From: an uncultured Bradyrhizobium sp.
GTDB taxonomy: Bacteria > Pseudomonadota > Alphaproteobacteria > Rhizobiales > Xanthobacteraceae
Reading direction: 5' to 3'
Length of the DNA stretch: 64,000 nucleotides
NCBI RefSeq assembly: GCF_936928535.1
Contig: NZ_CAKZHY010000169.1
Span: forward strand, 1-64,000
Shown: piece by piece, positions 1 through 7,889 of the stretch
Layout of the letters: each line of letters begins with the position of its first letter
Position numbering within the stretch: the stretch's first letter is position 1
The notes under the pieces: model-generated
Seen by the model: only the letters and a program-made list of their open reading frames with translations
Told to the model about the DNA's origin: nothing
Databases searched by the model: none
Made by a program: the position numbers and the translations under genes

Positions 1-32
1 GCTCTTGTGCCACGGGGGCCGTCCACATATGG

Positions 33-52
33 GTCCTGGCTTTCGCCAGGAC
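33..52. repeat. Hairpin of an intergenic palindromic repeat
   Basis: An 8-bp perfect inverted repeat (GTCCTGGC / GCCAGGAC, loop TTTC) sits between the left edge and the end of the DUF1036 gene. The string tatgggtcc...cgccaggacgac resembles the right half of the repeat at 62056-62190, so it is probably a solitary half of the same family. Confidence 0.6.
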
Positions 53-76
53 GACGGCGGAAGATGCTGCCCCTCA

Positions 77-1225
77 TCACGGCGCCGCAAACCGCAGCGT
101 CTTGCCGCCACTGCTCATATCCACCGCGCCAAAACCCGTCGCTGCAAATCCGCGGGCGCCGCAATCGGTCTGCTCGACGGTCTCGAACTTGGTCTCGCGG
201 GTGCAGAGCTGCTTGTCGCCGCCCCAGTTCAGCGGCTTGTCCTTCAGCTTGACGGCGCGGTTGTCGGCATCCACGGCTTCCGCGAAGCTGAAGACCTGCT
301 TCGGCTGGCCGCTCACATCAGGATGCAGGCAGGTCTTGGGATCGATGCGATACCAGCCGCGGCTGGTCACGGACTTGCCGTCATCTGTCGCGACCGCCGC
401 CATCACCTTGTACGCAGTGTCGTTGCACCAGGTGAGACCACTGGTGGACGGCGTCTGCGCCGCATCGACCATGGTCTTGAAGAAGTTCGGCGAGGAGACC
501 AAGTCGGACGACAGTCCGCGGCTCTTCAGGAACGCAGCGAGTGCGGCCTGCGTCTTCGGCCCGTCGACGCCGTCGATCGCGCCGATGTCGTAGCCGGCGA
601 TCACCAACAGCCGCTGGATGCCGGCGAGCCGCGCCTGCTCGTCGTCGTATTCGGAATCCTCGGCGAGATAGGCGACGAGATTGCCGTCGTCGGCCTGCGT
701 CGGCGTCACTTGCGTGAACGCCGCCTGGGTCTGGCCGCTGCGGCATTGCCGTGCAGCCGCGATGACGAAATTGTCCTGCGCCACGCACAGCATGTCGTTG
801 CCATTCTGCGGGATCGGCGAGGCGCCATAGACGCCGAGCGCGCGGGCATGGAGCAGGATGCGGTCCGCGGTGAGCGTGCCTTGCACCACCACGCGGCAGG
901 TCGCCGGATCGATCCTGAACCAGCCGCGCGTCGCGGTCGCCGCCTTGTCGTCGATGCCGATCGCGGCTTCGATCACATATGACATGCGGTTGCAGATCTT
1001 CAGGTCGGCCAAGGCAGGTGCGGAGGAGAAGACAAACGAGACGGCCGCTGCCGGCAGCGTCATCAGGAGGCGCGTCAGGGGCGAGCGGCGACGGCGCCGT
1101 GTTCGCGCCTCGTCATGGCCGGGCTTGTCCCGGCCATCCACGTGCGGCGCCACCCGCGGAGCGTCGTGGATGCCCGGGGCAAGCCCGGGCATGACGACCT
1201 TTTTCCGCTGGTCGTGCTCGCTCAT
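77..1225 (-). CDS. Secreted DUF1036 protein with a palindromic repeat in its 5' coding end
   Basis: The 382-residue protein appears exported: an Arg-rich stretch (about 42-54) precedes a hydrophobic core and an ALA cleavage site near residue 74. Two similar segments follow, each with a W(F/Y)RIDP-TC motif (about 98-108 and 298-308). They flank a stretch resembling a peptidoglycan-binding fold (ARLAGIQRLLVIAGYDIGAI, about 195-235). This is the DUF1036 architecture; the role is unknown, probably at the periplasmic or cell-envelope level. The ATG at 1225 shares its A with the argB stop (TGATG), suggesting translational coupling. The next candidate Met at 1063 has no Shine-Dalgarno. Residues about 12-40 are encoded by a palindromic repeat read in frame, so the true N-terminus may differ. 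Confidence 0.75.
   Translation of the reverse strand: MSEHDQRKKVVMPGLAPGIHDAPRVAPHVDGRDKPGHDEARTRRRRRSPLTRLLMTLPAAAVSFVFSSAPALADLKICNRMSYVIEAAIGIDDKAATATRGWFRIDPATCRVVVQGTLTADRILLHARALGVYGASPIPQNGNDMLCVAQDNFVIAAARQCRSGQTQAAFTQVTPTQADDGNLVAYLAEDSEYDDEQARLAGIQRLLVIAGYDIGAIDGVDGPKTQAALAAFLKSRGLSSDLVSSPNFFKTMVDAAQTPSTSGLTWCNDTAYKVMAAVATDDGKSVTSRGWYRIDPKTCLHPDVSGQPKQVFSFAEAVDADNRAVKLKDKPLNWGGDKQLCTRETKFETVEQTDCGARGFAATGFGAVDMSSGGKTLRFAAP
1111..1198. repeat. 88-bp palindromic repeat inside the DUF1036 reading frame
   Basis: The two ends are inverted copies: cgtcatggccgggcttgtcc on the left and cgggcatgacgac on the right. Two internal hairpins (ggccgggcttgtcccggcc and gcccggggcaagcccgggc) are separated by about 20 bp. 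Read on the minus strand it adds MPGLAPGIH...GHDE to the DUF1036 protein without a stop. It matches the style of dispersed intergenic repeats of Bradyrhizobium relatives. Confidence 0.75.
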
Positions 1226-2112
1226 CACTTGTGGATCAGCGTTCCCGTGCCCGTGTTGGTGAAGAGCTCGAGCAGCACGGCGTGCTGCATCTTGCCGTCG
1301 ATGATGACGACGCCCTCGACGCCCTGCTCCAGCGCGTAGATGCAGGTCTCGACCTTCGGGATCATGCCGCCGGAAATGGTGCCGTCGGCGATCAGTTTTC
1401 GCGCGTCCTTCACCGAGAGCTGCGGGATCAGCTTCTTCGACTTGTCGAGCACACCGGGCACGTCGGTCAGCAGCAACAGGCGTTTTGCCTTCAGCGCACC
1501 GGCGACAGCGCCGGCAAAAGTGTCGGCATTGATGTTGAGCGTCTGGCCATCCCTGGAGGTCGCGAGCGGGGCCAGCACCGGGATCAGCTCGTAGCCGATC
1601 AGCTGGTTGAGGAGCGTCAGATCGACCTTCTCGGGGTCGCCGACGAAGCCGAGATCGATCGCCTTCTCGATGTTCGAGTCCGGATCGATGATGGTGCGCG
1701 TCGTCTTCGACGCCTTCACCATGTTGCCGTCCTTGCCGGAGAGGCCCACAGCCTTGCCGCCGGCCTCGTTGATGTAGCCGACGATCTGCTTGTTGACGGA
1801 GCCGGCCAGCACCATCTCGACGATCTCGATGGTCGCGGCATCGGTGATGCGCAGGCCGGCTGCGAATTCCGAGACGATGCCGAGACGCTTGAGCATGGTC
1901 GCGATCTGCGGGCCGCCGCCATGCACCACGACAGGATTGATCGCGGTCTGCTCGAGCAGCACGATGTCGCGAGCAAAATTCTTCGCGGTCTCCTCGTCGC
2001 CCATGGCATGGCCGCCATATTTGATGACGATGGTTTCTTCGTCGTACTGCTGCATGTGCGGCAGCGCTTCGGACAGGATGCGGGCCTGGTCGAGCGGGGA
2101 GATTTCGGTCAT
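1225..2112 (-). CDS. argB: Acetylglutamate kinase
   Basis: ArgB phosphorylates N-acetylglutamate with ATP, the second step of arginine biosynthesis in the cytoplasm. At 295 residues it has normal family length. Visible motifs are the phosphate-binding IKYGGHAMG near residue 30, VVHGGGPQI (about 62-70), the TDVPGVLD segment and GGMIPKVE near the C-terminus. It lies in a minus-strand series below engB and DUF423 (86 bp from the latter), and its stop overlaps the next start as TGATG. The ATG at 2112 fits the usual N-terminus. Family identification is firm; allosteric inhibition by arginine cannot be judged by eye. Confidence 0.97.
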   Translation of the reverse strand: MTEISPLDQARILSEALPHMQQYDEETIVIKYGGHAMGDEETAKNFARDIVLLEQTAINPVVVHGGGPQIATMLKRLGIVSEFAAGLRITDAATIEIVEMVLAGSVNKQIVGYINEAGGKAVGLSGKDGNMVKASKTTRTIIDPDSNIEKAIDLGFVGDPEKVDLTLLNQLIGYELIPVLAPLATSRDGQTLNINADTFAGAVAGALKAKRLLLLTDVPGVLDKSKKLIPQLSVKDARKLIADGTISGGMIPKVETCIYALEQGVEGVVIIDGKMQHAVLLELFTNTGTGTLIHK

Positions 2113-2198
2113 GAGGCGGATCTCGCTGGCGGGACTAACGCGGCCAGCGTTCTATCTGATTGGCGGGGGCAGCGCAAAGTGTGACTGGCATGCCGCCG

Positions 2199-2564
2199 CT
2201 ACGGGCTGCGCTTTGCCAGCACCGCCGCCAGCGTCACCGCCAGCCAGCTCAAGATCATCGTCGTTCCACCCGTCGGTGCGGCCATCGGAAACAGCGCGTG
2301 CCCCGCATATTGCCGCAAGGTGAGGTCGCTCGCGAACAGCGCAGCGCCGATCACGAAGCCTGAAGCGGCGACCAGGCCAATTCCGCCATGCAGAAGGCCG
2401 CGCGCGAGCAAAGCGACCACCGCCAATATGGCAGTTGCATGAAACAGCAGCATGGCGCTGGCGGAGGCAAGCCGACTGGCATCCGTGCCGTGGGCCGCGG
2501 CGGCAGCCAGGGCGACGCCGGCGGCGCCCATCAGACCGGCAAGGGCGATCAGCAGGCGAGGCAT
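2199..2564 (-). CDS. DUF423 small membrane protein
   Basis: This 121-residue inner-membrane protein has four hydrophobic segments: an N-terminal MPRLLIALAGLMGAAGVALA, then about 38-58, 63-85 and 95-118. Features typical of DUF423/YgdD are AHG near residue 25, the F-AT--YH-type first helix, and a GHALFPMAAPTGG loop. The function is unknown. The ATG at 2564 overlaps the engB stop (TGATG), so the two are probably translated in tandem. An alternative GTG lies one codon upstream. Confidence 0.85.
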   Translation of the reverse strand: MPRLLIALAGLMGAAGVALAAAAAHGTDASRLASASAMLLFHATAILAVVALLARGLLHGGIGLVAASGFVIGAALFASDLTLRQYAGHALFPMAAPTGGTTMILSWLAVTLAAVLAKRSP

Positions 2565-3217
2565 CACTTGCTTCGCTCCTCCAGCAGCTTCGCCATCGCG
2601 GCGCGCAGCTCGGCCATGCCGGTCGATGATCGCGAGGATGTCGCGATCACGTTCGGGAACGCGGCCGGATGCTTGGCGAGTGCGGCTTCCGTCTCGGCGA
2701 TGCGCGAGGCCAGCTCGGAGGCCTTCACCTGGTCGGCCTTGGTCAGCACGACCTGATAGCTGACGGCGGAGCGGTCGAGCGTCTTGAGCACGTCGAGATC
2801 GACATCCTTCAGCCCGTGCCGCGCGTCGATCAGCACATAGACGCGGGCGAGCGAGGCCCGCCCCAGCAGGAATGTGTGGATCAGCTCGGTCCAGGATGCG
2901 ACCTGGCTCTTCGGCGCCTTGGCATAGCCGTAGCCGGGCATGTCGACGAGGCGCAGGTCGCCTTTGCCGGGGACCTCGAAGAAGATCAGCTCCTGGGTTC
3001 GGCCCGGCGTATGCGAGGTGCGCGCCAGCGCGTTGCGCCCCGTGAGCGCATTGATCAGGCTGGACTTGCCGACATTGGAGCGCCCGGCAAAGGCGATCTC
3101 CAGCCCCGCCATCGGCGGCAGCGTCTGGATCGAGGGCGATGCCCAGATGAACTGCCAGTCGCGCGCGAACAGCTTTCGGCCGGCTTCGATCAGCTTCGCA
3201 TCGGTTTCATCGGTCAT
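2564..3217 (-). CDS. engB: Ribosome biogenesis GTP-binding protein EngB/YsxC
   Basis: EngB is a cytoplasmic GTPase needed for large-subunit assembly. The 217-residue protein shows the full G-domain set: G1 AGRSNVGKSS, G2 SHTPGRTQ, G3 VDMPGYGYA, G4 LTKADQ and a G5-like ATSSRSSTG. I placed the start at the ATG at 3217 (MTDETDAKLIEAG) because an upstream extension to 3265 would translate part of an intergenic hairpin (3237-3276). It follows yidC, as in many alphaproteobacteria, and its stop overlaps the start of DUF423. Confidence 0.95.
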   Translation of the reverse strand: MTDETDAKLIEAGRKLFARDWQFIWASPSIQTLPPMAGLEIAFAGRSNVGKSSLINALTGRNALARTSHTPGRTQELIFFEVPGKGDLRLVDMPGYGYAKAPKSQVASWTELIHTFLLGRASLARVYVLIDARHGLKDVDLDVLKTLDRSAVSYQVVLTKADQVKASELASRIAETEAALAKHPAAFPNVIATSSRSSTGMAELRAAMAKLLEERSK

Positions 3218-3236
3218 GCGAAGCTCTTTGCTTGCT

Positions 3237-3276
3237 GTCATTCCGGGTCGGGTGCTGCGCACCATCCCGGAATGAC
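3237..3276. repeat. Intergenic hairpin between yidC and engB
   Basis: A perfect 11-bp inverted repeat (GTCATTCCGGG at 3237-3247, CCCGGAATGAC at 3266-3276) encloses an 18-bp loop. It may act as a transcript-processing or attenuation hairpin, or be a minimal dispersed palindromic repeat. No U-tract follows it on the minus strand, so a simple intrinsic terminator is unlikely. Confidence 0.6.
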
Positions 3277-3287
3277 GGAGAAGGGAC

Positions 3288-5165
3288 CTACGTCGCCTCA
3301 GTCGTTACTTTTTTTTTGAACACGTTTCGAATGTTATCGAACAACTCCACCTTCACGCCGTTACGGCGCATGATGAAGCTCTGCTGGAGCACCGAGAGCG
3401 TGTTGTTCCAGGCCCAGTAGATCACGAGGCCCGCCGGGAAACCCGCCAGCATGAAGGTGAAGATCAGCGGCATCCAGTTGAAGATGATCTGCTGCGTCGG
3501 ATCCGGCGGCGTCGGGTTCAGCTTCATCTGGAACCACATCGTGATGCCCATGATGAGGGGCCAGATGCCGAGATGCAGATAGTGCCCGAACATCGGCAGC
3601 GTGGTCGGATCGAACGGGATCAGGCCGAACAGCGTGAAGATATTGGTCGGATCGGGCGACGAGAGGTCCTTGATCCAGCCGAAGAAGTGCGCGTGCCGCA
3701 TTTCGATGGTGACGAACAGCACCTTGTACAGCGAGAAGAACACCGGGATCTGGATCACCACGGGAAGACAGCCGGCGACCGGATTGATCTTCTCCTTCTT
3801 GTAGATCTCCATCATCTCCTGCTGCTGCTTCACCTTGTCGTCGGGATAGCGCTCTTTCAGCGCCTGAAGCTGCGGCTGGATCGACTTCATCTTCGCCATC
3901 GAGGCATAGGACTTGTTCGCCAGCGGGAAGAACAACAGCTTCACGATCACGGTCACGAGCAGGATCGAGATGCCGAAATTGCCGAAGAAGCGATAGAAGA
4001 AGTCGAGGCCGAGGAACATCGGCTTGGTGATGAAGTAGAACCAGCCCCAGTCGATCAGCAGATCGAAATGGTTGAGGCCGAGCGCCTTGTTGTAACCGCC
4101 GAGGCCGGCGAACGGGAACACGCCGACGACGCCGGCTTCCTTGGCACCCGCGAACAGCCGCGCGTTTGCGGTCGCGGTGCCGCCGATCGCGACGGTGACG
4201 GGGTCGAGCAGGTAGTCGGTCTGGTAGGTGTGGACGTTGCCGTTGAGGTTCGAGGAGAACCGCGCCTGCAGCTGCGCGCTGGTGTCGGGCAGCAGCGCCG
4301 AGGCCCAGTACTTGTCGGTCATGCCGAGCCAGCCATTGGTGGCCTTGAAGTTCACCGACTTGGCTTCGTCGATCTTCTTGTAGGCATATTCCTGCAGGCC
4401 ATCGAGATAGCCGATCAGGCCTTCATGCAGGATGTAATAACCGGAGACCTGCGGCGTGCCGTGGCGCGAGATCAGCGCGAACGGATAGAGCGTAACCGGC
4501 GCGTTGCCGACATTGCTCACGTCGTCCTTGATGCTGAAGAGATAATGGTCGTCGACCGAAATGGTGCGGCGGAAGGTGAGGCCTTCGCCATTGTCCCACT
4601 TGAGCACCACCGGCGTCGTCGGCGTCAGGCTGCCGCTGCCGTCCTGCTGCCAGACGGTCTGGGCATCAGGCATCTTCGCCGTTACGCCCGTCGCGGCGAC
4701 CCAGCCGAACTCGGCGTAATAGGGTTCTGCCGTGCCTGATGGCGAATAGAGGATGATCGGCGGCGATTTCGGGTCGACGGTCTCGCGGAATTGCAGCAGC
4801 GCGAGGTCGTCGATGCGGCCACCCTTGAGCGAGATGCTGCCGGCAAGGCGCGGCGTTTCGATCTTCACGCGCGGGCTCGAAGCAATCGCTGTGTCGCGGG
4901 CGACGACCGGCTGGGCCTGCTGGTTCGCGCCCGGCGCGGTGGTGGGCGTCGTCGTCCCGGCCTGCGGCGTGGCGCCCGGTGTTGCGGTGGCGCCCGGAGT
5001 TGCGGAGGCCGTCGGCTGCGAGTTGGTCTTCTGCAGCTCGGCTTGCGCCTGTTGCTGGGCGCGCTGCTTCTCCATCGCCGGCACATTGTAGAAGTACTGC
5101 CAGGCGATCAGCACCAGGCCGGACAGAATGACGGCGAGGATGGTATTGCGATTGTCAGTCATCAC
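3288..5165 (-). CDS. yidC: Membrane protein insertase YidC
   Basis: YidC inserts and folds inner-membrane proteins, alone or with SecYEG. The 625-residue length is that of the long Gram-negative form. It has an N-terminal anchor (TILAVILSGLVLIAWQYFY), a Pro/Thr/Ala/Gln-rich linker (about 38-90), the large periplasmic P1 domain to about residue 370, and the conserved C-terminal core (GWFYFITKPMF, then NFGISILLVTVIVKLLFFPL, the MKSIQPQLQALKERY loop, and INPVAGCLPVVIQIPVFFSL). A second ATG at 5162 is an equally good start. The gap to rnpA is only 13 bp, leaving no room for the yidD found there in many genomes. Confidence 0.97.
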   Translation of the reverse strand: MMTDNRNTILAVILSGLVLIAWQYFYNVPAMEKQRAQQQAQAELQKTNSQPTASATPGATATPGATPQAGTTTPTTAPGANQQAQPVVARDTAIASSPRVKIETPRLAGSISLKGGRIDDLALLQFRETVDPKSPPIILYSPSGTAEPYYAEFGWVAATGVTAKMPDAQTVWQQDGSGSLTPTTPVVLKWDNGEGLTFRRTISVDDHYLFSIKDDVSNVGNAPVTLYPFALISRHGTPQVSGYYILHEGLIGYLDGLQEYAYKKIDEAKSVNFKATNGWLGMTDKYWASALLPDTSAQLQARFSSNLNGNVHTYQTDYLLDPVTVAIGGTATANARLFAGAKEAGVVGVFPFAGLGGYNKALGLNHFDLLIDWGWFYFITKPMFLGLDFFYRFFGNFGISILLVTVIVKLLFFPLANKSYASMAKMKSIQPQLQALKERYPDDKVKQQQEMMEIYKKEKINPVAGCLPVVIQIPVFFSLYKVLFVTIEMRHAHFFGWIKDLSSPDPTNIFTLFGLIPFDPTTLPMFGHYLHLGIWPLIMGITMWFQMKLNPTPPDPTQQIIFNWMPLIFTFMLAGFPAGLVIYWAWNNTLSVLQQSFIMRRNGVKVELFDNIRNVFKKKVTTEAT

Positions 5166-5178
5166 TATGGTCTCGTCA

Positions 5179-5598
5179 TCAATCCGGTTTGCGGCTGGCG
5201 GCGGGGCAGGGCCCTAGATTTGGCCTCGGCCCGCGTCCCTTGGTGGAGTCCCTGGCCGTATGCCGCGCGGGCTTCGTGAACGCTATGCGCAGATCGTCGA
5301 GCATGGTCGTGAAGTCGCGCGAGAGCGCGTCCCTGCGGCCGACCAGCACGTAATCATGATGGGGTTGCATCGACGCCGGATCGAGCCGCTTCACGAGTTC
5401 GCGAAGCCGGCGCCGGATGCGATTGCGTTCGGGGGCGTTGCCGTTCTTTTTGGTAACGGTGAAGCCGATCCGGACAGGACCCAGGTCGTCGCGACCAAGG
5501 CTTCGTCGGTCAAGGCTTTGCAGGACGAACGCGGGACTGTTCACCCGCGCGCCATTGGCAACGGCGAGGAAATCCGCTCGCTGCCTCAGCCGATCCAT
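5179..5598 (-). CDS. rnpA: Ribonuclease P protein component
   Basis: RnpA is the protein subunit of RNase P, which matures the 5' ends of tRNAs. The 139-residue protein contains the family signature NRIRRRLRELV (about 61-71), preceded by VRIGFTVTKKNGNAPER. A basic, Pro-rich tail after about residue 112 extends beyond the usual family length of around 120. It starts 28 bp after the rpmH stop, in the canonical rpmH-rnpA order. Confidence 0.96.
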   Translation of the reverse strand: MDRLRQRADFLAVANGARVNSPAFVLQSLDRRSLGRDDLGPVRIGFTVTKKNGNAPERNRIRRRLRELVKRLDPASMQPHHDYVLVGRRDALSRDFTTMLDDLRIAFTKPARHTARDSTKGRGPRPNLGPCPAASRKPD

Positions 5599-5626
5599 AA
5601 TGAAATCCCGGAAAAGGGGGTCCGGC

Positions 5627-5761
5627 TCAGGCGCTCAGACGCTTGCGGCCGCGGGCGCGGCGAGCGGCGAGAACCTTGCGGCCGCCGGCGGTGGCGAGGC
5701 GAGCACGGAAACCGTGACGGCGCTTGCGCACCAGTTTGCTGGGTTGATAAGTCCGCTTCAC
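5627..5761 (-). CDS. rpmH: 50S ribosomal protein L34
   Basis: The 44-residue, highly basic protein is complete: it begins KRTYQPSKLVRKRRHGF and ends RRARGRKRLSA, the standard L34 sequence. The start is the GTG at 5761, preceded by GGAG about 9 bases upstream. Starting at an ATG further upstream would add non-conserved residues. It heads the minus-strand block with rnpA and yidC, and a promoter is visible at 5902-5930. Confidence 0.97.
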   Translation of the reverse strand: MKRTYQPSKLVRKRRHGFRARLATAGGRKVLAARRARGRKRLSA

Positions 5762-5901
5762 GGGTTTTTCTCCGCTGACCGGGCAATTTGCCTGTAGAAT
5801 TGATGATAAAGTCCGGAAGATGCGGCCCAAAATGGGCCATTTCCGGCCCCAGAAGAGCCGCTCCCGGAGTCGCACCGGGTCATCGCGGACAATTTGCGCG
5901 G

Positions 5902-5930
5902 CTTATAAGGGAGCGTCTTGTTTTCGTCAA
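5902..5930 (-). promoter_or_regulatory. Sigma-70-type promoter of rpmH
   Basis: On the minus strand TTGACG (5925-5930) and TATAAG (5902-5907) are separated by 17 bp, close to consensus. The expected start near 5895 gives a leader of about 130 nt before rpmH. Confidence 0.65.
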
Positions 5931-6122
5931 CGCCGCAGGATCGCCCAGTTCCGGTGAATATCGTTGTTTCCTTGGGGTTTTAACCCTTGAGGTGGCGGAT
6001 GGCGATATTAGCGCCTACATCCCACCTCGGCAGATTAGCGATCTGTAATTTGACCACCCCCGGGGGCGGGTCGCATCTTCCATCAGCGAACCTCTCTCAG
6101 AAGGCCAGCAGGGGCGAATTTC

Positions 6123-7649
6123 GTGGCAGCGACGGACCTTCAGCAGCCGACCCCGGATCTTGATCGCGATCTGGACAGGCCAGAGGACCAGCCGGAGACG
6201 CCGGTGACGCGGTCCCGTGGCCCGGGCGGGCTTGGGCTGTCCGGCAAGCTGCTGCTGCTGACCCTCCCCCTGGTGATGATCGCGGCCGTGCTGCTTTATG
6301 TGCCTGCGATCGCCAACTTCTGGGTCAATCGCCTCAACGACCGCGTCGCGGCGGCCAACACCGCGGCGCTGGTGCTCGACGCGGCGCCGCTCGGCATGGT
6401 GCCGGATTCGCTGTCGCGGGAAATCCTCAAAAGCATCAATGCGCGCGCCGTCGCCATCAAGATGGGCCAGCAGCGCCGGCTGCTGGCCAGCGACAATCTG
6501 CCCTCCGCGATCGAGCATGACGTCGATCTGCGCGACATGACGGTGTGGGAGGCCATCACCGGCTCGTTCCAGATGATGCTGGAGACCGGCAACCAGCCGA
6601 TCCGCATCGTCGGCCCCGGTGTCGGCAACGCCCAGTTCGTCGAGATCGTCACCGACGAGCAGCCGCTGCGGCAGTCGATGTACCGCTTCTCCCGCAACGT
6701 CGTGGTGGTCGCGCTGATCATCGGCGTCTTGACCGCGGGTCTCGTCTATCTCGCCCTGCATTATCTGTTCGTGCGGCCGATGCGGCGGCTGACCGCGAGC
6801 CTGGTCGGGTTCCACGAGAATCCGGAAAGCTCGGCGCGGATCATCGTGCCGAGCCAGCGCAGCGACGAGATCGGCGTCGCCGAGCGCGAATTGTCGGATA
6901 TGCAGCGCGACCTGATGTCGATGCTGCATCAGAAGAGCCGGCTGGCCGCGCTCGGCCTTGCCGTCTCCAAGATCAATCACGATCTGCGCAATCTGCTGGC
7001 CTCGGCGCAGCTGCTGTCGGACCAGCTTGCCAGCGTGCCGGATCCCAGGGTGCAGCGCTTCGCCCCAAAACTCGTGCGCTCGCTCGAGCGCGCCATCGCC
7101 TTCTGCCAGTCGACGCTGTCCTACGGCCGCGCCCAGGAAGCCGCGCCCGATCGCCGCATGATGATGATCGAGCCTGTCGTGCTGGAGGTGCGCGAGACTG
7201 CCGGCCTTGCCAACGACGCCACGATCGCCTGGGTCGCCGCCATCGAGCGCGGGCTTGCGGTCGATGCCGATCCCGACCAACTGTTCCGCGTGCTGCTCAA
7301 TCTCGTGCGCAACGCCGCCCAGGCGCTGGAGAGCCACGCCTCCGGCGACGGCGGCCCGCAGCAGATCCGGATCACCGGAAAACGCGAAGGCGCGGTCGCG
7401 ATCCTTGAAGTCTCCGATACCGGCCCCGGCGTACCGCAAAAGACCCGGGAGCATCTGTTCGAGGCGTTCCAGACCTCCGGCCGTCCCGGCGGCAGCGGGC
7501 TCGGCCTTGCCATCGCCGCCGAGCTGGTTCGCGCCCATGGCGGCGACATCCATCTGGTCGAAGGCACCATCGGCGCCACGTTCCGGATCGTCATCCCGGA
7601 CCGCCCCGTGGAACTCCTCTCCATCCGCAACGAGCGGGCGCGGGCGTAA
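6123..7649 (+). CDS. Orphan membrane sensor histidine kinase (HAMP)
   Basis: This 508-residue protein resembles a two-component sensor kinase. Two membrane helices (about 40-62 and 192-215) enclose a periplasmic domain of about 130 residues. A HAMP region follows, then a phosphoacceptor box with His286 in KINHDLRNLL, an N box (LLNLVRNAAQAL), G1 SDTGPGVP and G2 GGSGLGLAIA. All residues for kinase activity appear present. No response regulator gene is adjacent, so the partner and signal are unknown. The start is the GTG at 6123; GGCGAATTTC upstream is a weak ribosome site. Confidence 0.88.
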   Translation: MAATDLQQPTPDLDRDLDRPEDQPETPVTRSRGPGGLGLSGKLLLLTLPLVMIAAVLLYVPAIANFWVNRLNDRVAAANTAALVLDAAPLGMVPDSLSREILKSINARAVAIKMGQQRRLLASDNLPSAIEHDVDLRDMTVWEAITGSFQMMLETGNQPIRIVGPGVGNAQFVEIVTDEQPLRQSMYRFSRNVVVVALIIGVLTAGLVYLALHYLFVRPMRRLTASLVGFHENPESSARIIVPSQRSDEIGVAERELSDMQRDLMSMLHQKSRLAALGLAVSKINHDLRNLLASAQLLSDQLASVPDPRVQRFAPKLVRSLERAIAFCQSTLSYGRAQEAAPDRRMMMIEPVVLEVRETAGLANDATIAWVAAIERGLAVDADPDQLFRVLLNLVRNAAQALESHASGDGGPQQIRITGKREGAVAILEVSDTGPGVPQKTREHLFEAFQTSGRPGGSGLGLAIAAELVRAHGGDIHLVEGTIGATFRIVIPDRPVELLSIRNERARA

Positions 7650-7800
7650 TAGGCCAGCGGCCGACGCAAAAACCGTCATCCCTCCCCATCCCGGACCTTG
7701 CCAACGCCGGCAAGAGCGGTTAGTCAGAGCGCTCTTTCGCACCCCTCCGGCGCTGGCAGGAGGCTGCTTGCGGGCTAAAGCCCGCTGTCATGCGAAAAAC

Positions 7801-7877
7801 GCGCCCGTAGCTCAGCTGGATAGAGCATCAGACTACGAATCTGAGGGTCGGACGTTCGAATCGTTCCGGGCGCGCCA
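7801..7877 (+). tRNA. tRNA-Arg (anticodon ACG)
   Basis: The 77-nt gene folds as a complete cloverleaf. The acceptor arm is GCGCCCG/CGGGCGC with an encoded CCA at 7875-7877. The anticodon stem is TCAGA/TCTGA with loop CTACGAA, giving anticodon ACG at 7835-7837. The TTCGAAT motif occupies the T loop. The A34 of ACG is normally deaminated to inosine and reads CGU, CGC and CGA. Confidence 0.97.
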
Positions 7878-7889
7878 TTTCTACCTGCC

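Noticed and set aside
3237..3276. Intrinsic terminator between yidC and engB
   Set aside because: The stem is strong, but no U-tract follows on the transcript strand, and gene order suggests cotranscription.
3573..4739. Long open frame antisense to yidC (388 codons)
   Set aside because: Opposite strand of a clear YidC; composition is His/Arg/Glu-rich, typical of GC-rich antisense frames.
6015..7742. 575-codon antisense frame over the sensor kinase
   Set aside because: The plus strand encodes an intact kinase with all motifs; the antisense product is His/Arg/Gln-rich.
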